From the NCBI GenBank assembly GCA_037783545.1, contig JBBELK010000320.1, positions 62,001 through 126,000 on the forward strand: DNA of 64,000 nt, read 5' to 3'. Under the pieces are notes generated by a model that was not told where the DNA came from, did no database searches, and saw nothing but the letters and a program-made list of their open reading frames with translations. The stretch is from Henricia sp. BOLD:AAB3569. Lineage: Eukaryota; Echinodermata; Asteroidea; Spinulosida; Echinasteridae. Shown in pieces: positions 62,721 through 64,000 of this stretch; position 1 is the stretch's first letter, and the number at the start of each line of letters is the position of its first letter. Made by a program: the position numbers and the translations under genes.

Positions 62721-63824
62721 GTGTGTCCCAAATGCCGGCAAATTTGGAAATCAAGGAATTTTCCAACCAACTTCAAATTTTGCATGCTCCAAACTGTATA
62801 TATTCCGCACTTGTCATGCAAAATTGACAGATTTTCGCTGGGAAATGACGGAGAAATTTCAGAGTTTAGGGAAAACGGAGCTCGGCTGCGTGGTTATTCC
62901 CCTAACCGTGGCTGTTGGGACACCCTGCGCCGCGCTGGTGTAAATTTGTACGGCCGTTGACTCACCCCAGATTGTGACGGGAATTAGGTCAAAGTGTGTC
63001 CCAAATGCCGGCAAATTTGGAAATCAAGGAATTTTCCAACCAACTTCAAATTTTGCATGCTCCAAACTGTATATATTCCGCACTTGTCATGCAAAATTGA
63101 CAGATTTTCGCTGGGAAATGACGGAGAAATTTCAGAGTTTAGGAAAAACGGAGCTCGGGTGCATGGTTATTCCCCTAACCGTGGCTGTTGGGACACCCTG
63201 CGCATGCGCCGCGCTGGTGTACATTTGTACGGCCGTTGACTCACCCCAGATTGTGACGGGAATTAGGTCAAAGTGTGTCCCAAATGCCGGCAAATTTGGA
63301 AATCAAGGAATTTTCCAACCAACTTCAGATTTTGCATGCTCCAAACTGTATATATTCCGCACTTGTCATGCAAAATTGACAGATTTTCGCTGGGAAATGA
63401 CGGAGAAATTTCAGAGTTTAGGGAAAACGGAGCTCGGCTGCGTGGTTATTCCCCTAACCGTGGCTGTTGGGACACCCTGCGCATGCGCCGCGCTGGTGTA
63501 CATTTGTACGGCCGTTGACTCACCCCAGATTGTGACGGGAATTAGGTCAAAGTGTGTCCCAAATGCCGGCAAATTTGGAAATCAAGGAATTTTCCAACCA
63601 ACTTCAAATTTTGCATGCTCCAAACTGTATATATTCCGCACTTGTCATGCAAAATTGACAGATTTTCGCTGGGAAATGACGGAGAAATTTCAGAGTTTAG
63701 GGAAAACGGAGCTCGGCTGCGTGGTTATTCCCCTAACCGTGGCTGTTGGGACACCCTGCGCCGCGCTGGTGTAAATTTGTACGGCCGTTGACTCACCCCA
63801 GATTGTGACGGGAATTAGGTCAAA
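62721..63824 (+). repeat. A-B-L-A tetramer
   Basis: Unit starts and types: A 62721, B 62994, L 63273, A 63552. With the K/A hybrid at 62448 this makes two consecutive units ending in GTGTAAATTT. B carries AGGAAAAACGG and GGGTGCATGG like 45483, 46314 and 51400. Confidence 0.93.
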
Positions 63825-64000
63825 GTGTGTCCCAAATGCCAGCAAATTTGGAAATCAAGGAATTTTCCAACCAACTTCAAATTTTGCATGCTCCAAACTG
63901 TATATATTCCGCACTTGTCATGCAAAATTGACAGATTTTCGCTGGGAAATGACGGAGAAATTTCAGAGTTTAGGAAAAACGGAGCTCGGGTGCATGGTTA
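63825..64000 (+). repeat. Partial B monomer at right edge
   Basis: The last 176 bases are the start of a B unit (AGGAAAAACGG, GGGTGCATGG) with a private CCAGCAAATTT in place of CCGGCAAATTT at 63839-63842. The array continues to the right. Confidence 0.95.

Larger units (their letters stand above)
1..64000 (+). repeat. Satellite DNA array, 273/279-bp monomer, with higher-order repeats
   Basis: The whole window is one tandem array. Every unit carries the same landmarks in the same order: GTGTGTCCC at index 1, GCCGGC at 14-19, CAAATTTG at 19-26, GCATGC at 62-67, TATATATT at 77-84, TTCGCTGGG from 114, TTAGGG at 146-151, GAGCTC at 158-163, CCCTAA at 180-185, a GCGC cluster from 207, GTACATTTGTAC at 220-231 and TGACTCA at 238-244 (273-bp numbering). 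No unit is inverted and no foreign sequence interrupts the array. Unit spacings sum exactly to the window length with 91 of 273, 108 of 279, 8 of 274, one 280 and 16 composites. Units differ by only a few substitutions by eye. The family is not recognised; centromeric or pericentromeric location is inferred from size and higher-order structure alone. Confidence 0.98.

Noticed and set aside
1-64000. CRISPR array
   Set aside because: The units are contiguous with no unique spacers, and the period is far too long for a CRISPR repeat.
1-64000. Ribosomal DNA or other tandem RNA genes
   Set aside because: I see no rRNA, 5S or tRNA motifs such as an internal A/B box, and the monomer is stop-free in one frame with no RNA-like conserved fold apparent.
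1-64000. Known human or primate satellites such as alpha (171 bp), beta (68 bp) or gamma (220 bp)
   Set aside because: The monomer length and sequence do not fit these families, and no canonical CENP-B box is present.

Overview
The window is one uninterrupted block of eukaryotic satellite DNA. From base 1 to base 64000 it holds only head-to-tail copies of a single monomer of about 273-279 bp. All copies are on the same strand, and both window edges cut through a monomer. I counted 224 complete units plus a partial unit at each end: 91 of 273 bp, 108 of 279 bp, 8 of 274 bp (plus the partial first unit), one of 280 bp, and 16 composite units of 381-382 bp. I see no gene, RNA gene, transposon, origin or unique sequence. 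The hand-written consensus is about 47% GC with little CpG depletion (14 CpG per 273-bp unit, observed/expected about 0.9). The array size and layered repeat structure point to a centromeric, pericentromeric or other heterochromatic satellite in a long-read assembly. I do not recognise the family and cannot name the organism.

Monomer index used throughout: base 1 is the first G of GTGTGTCCC (for example position 267). Types by diagnostic variants: A, 273 bp with GTGTAAATTT in place of GTGTACATTT; B, 279 bp with CTCGGGTGCG or close relatives; C, 382-bp composite; D, 279 bp with GCCGAGCTGGTG; E, 273 bp with TTTGGGAATC; F, 279 bp with GAGCTAGGC plus GCGCTTGTG; G, TGACATATTTTCGC (279 bp; G-short = 273 bp); H, 273 bp with TTTTCACTGGG; I, 279 bp with GTTTTGGG plus GCCGAGCTGG; J, 279 bp with CTTCAGATTTT, GAGCTGGGC and GCACCGCG; K, 273 bp with AAATTTACAG, CACTGGG and GCGATGGTG; L, 279 bp with CTTCAGATTTT; M and N, plain 273 and 279 bp; P, 274 bp.

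Layout: 1-9343 lacks A, B, C, D, E and F units and is made of G, H, M, N and P. From 9344 to 20055 the diagnostic types appear one after another, including the first composites at 16253 and 18012. From 20056 to 32185 short higher-order repeats dominate: the A-B-C trimer of about 934 bp and modules containing F-G-H. From 32186 to 41782 there are mixed blocks with local duplications. From 41783 a 12-monomer, 3,427-bp higher-order repeat appears twice in full (41783-45209 and 47973-51399) and once without its first two units (59846-62720). Between the last two lies a graded series of shortened versions (5-, 6- and 7-mers, then a C-D-E-N tetramer).

The monomer lengths are mostly multiples of three and one frame lacks stops, so open frames of up to about 1,519 codons run through the array. 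Most diagnostic differences change the amino acid, so I treat these frames as a by-product of the repeat and not as genes. The biology here is array evolution: unequal exchange, a microhomology-joined partial duplication, length changes at a GCGC cluster, and a left-to-right order of accumulating variants.
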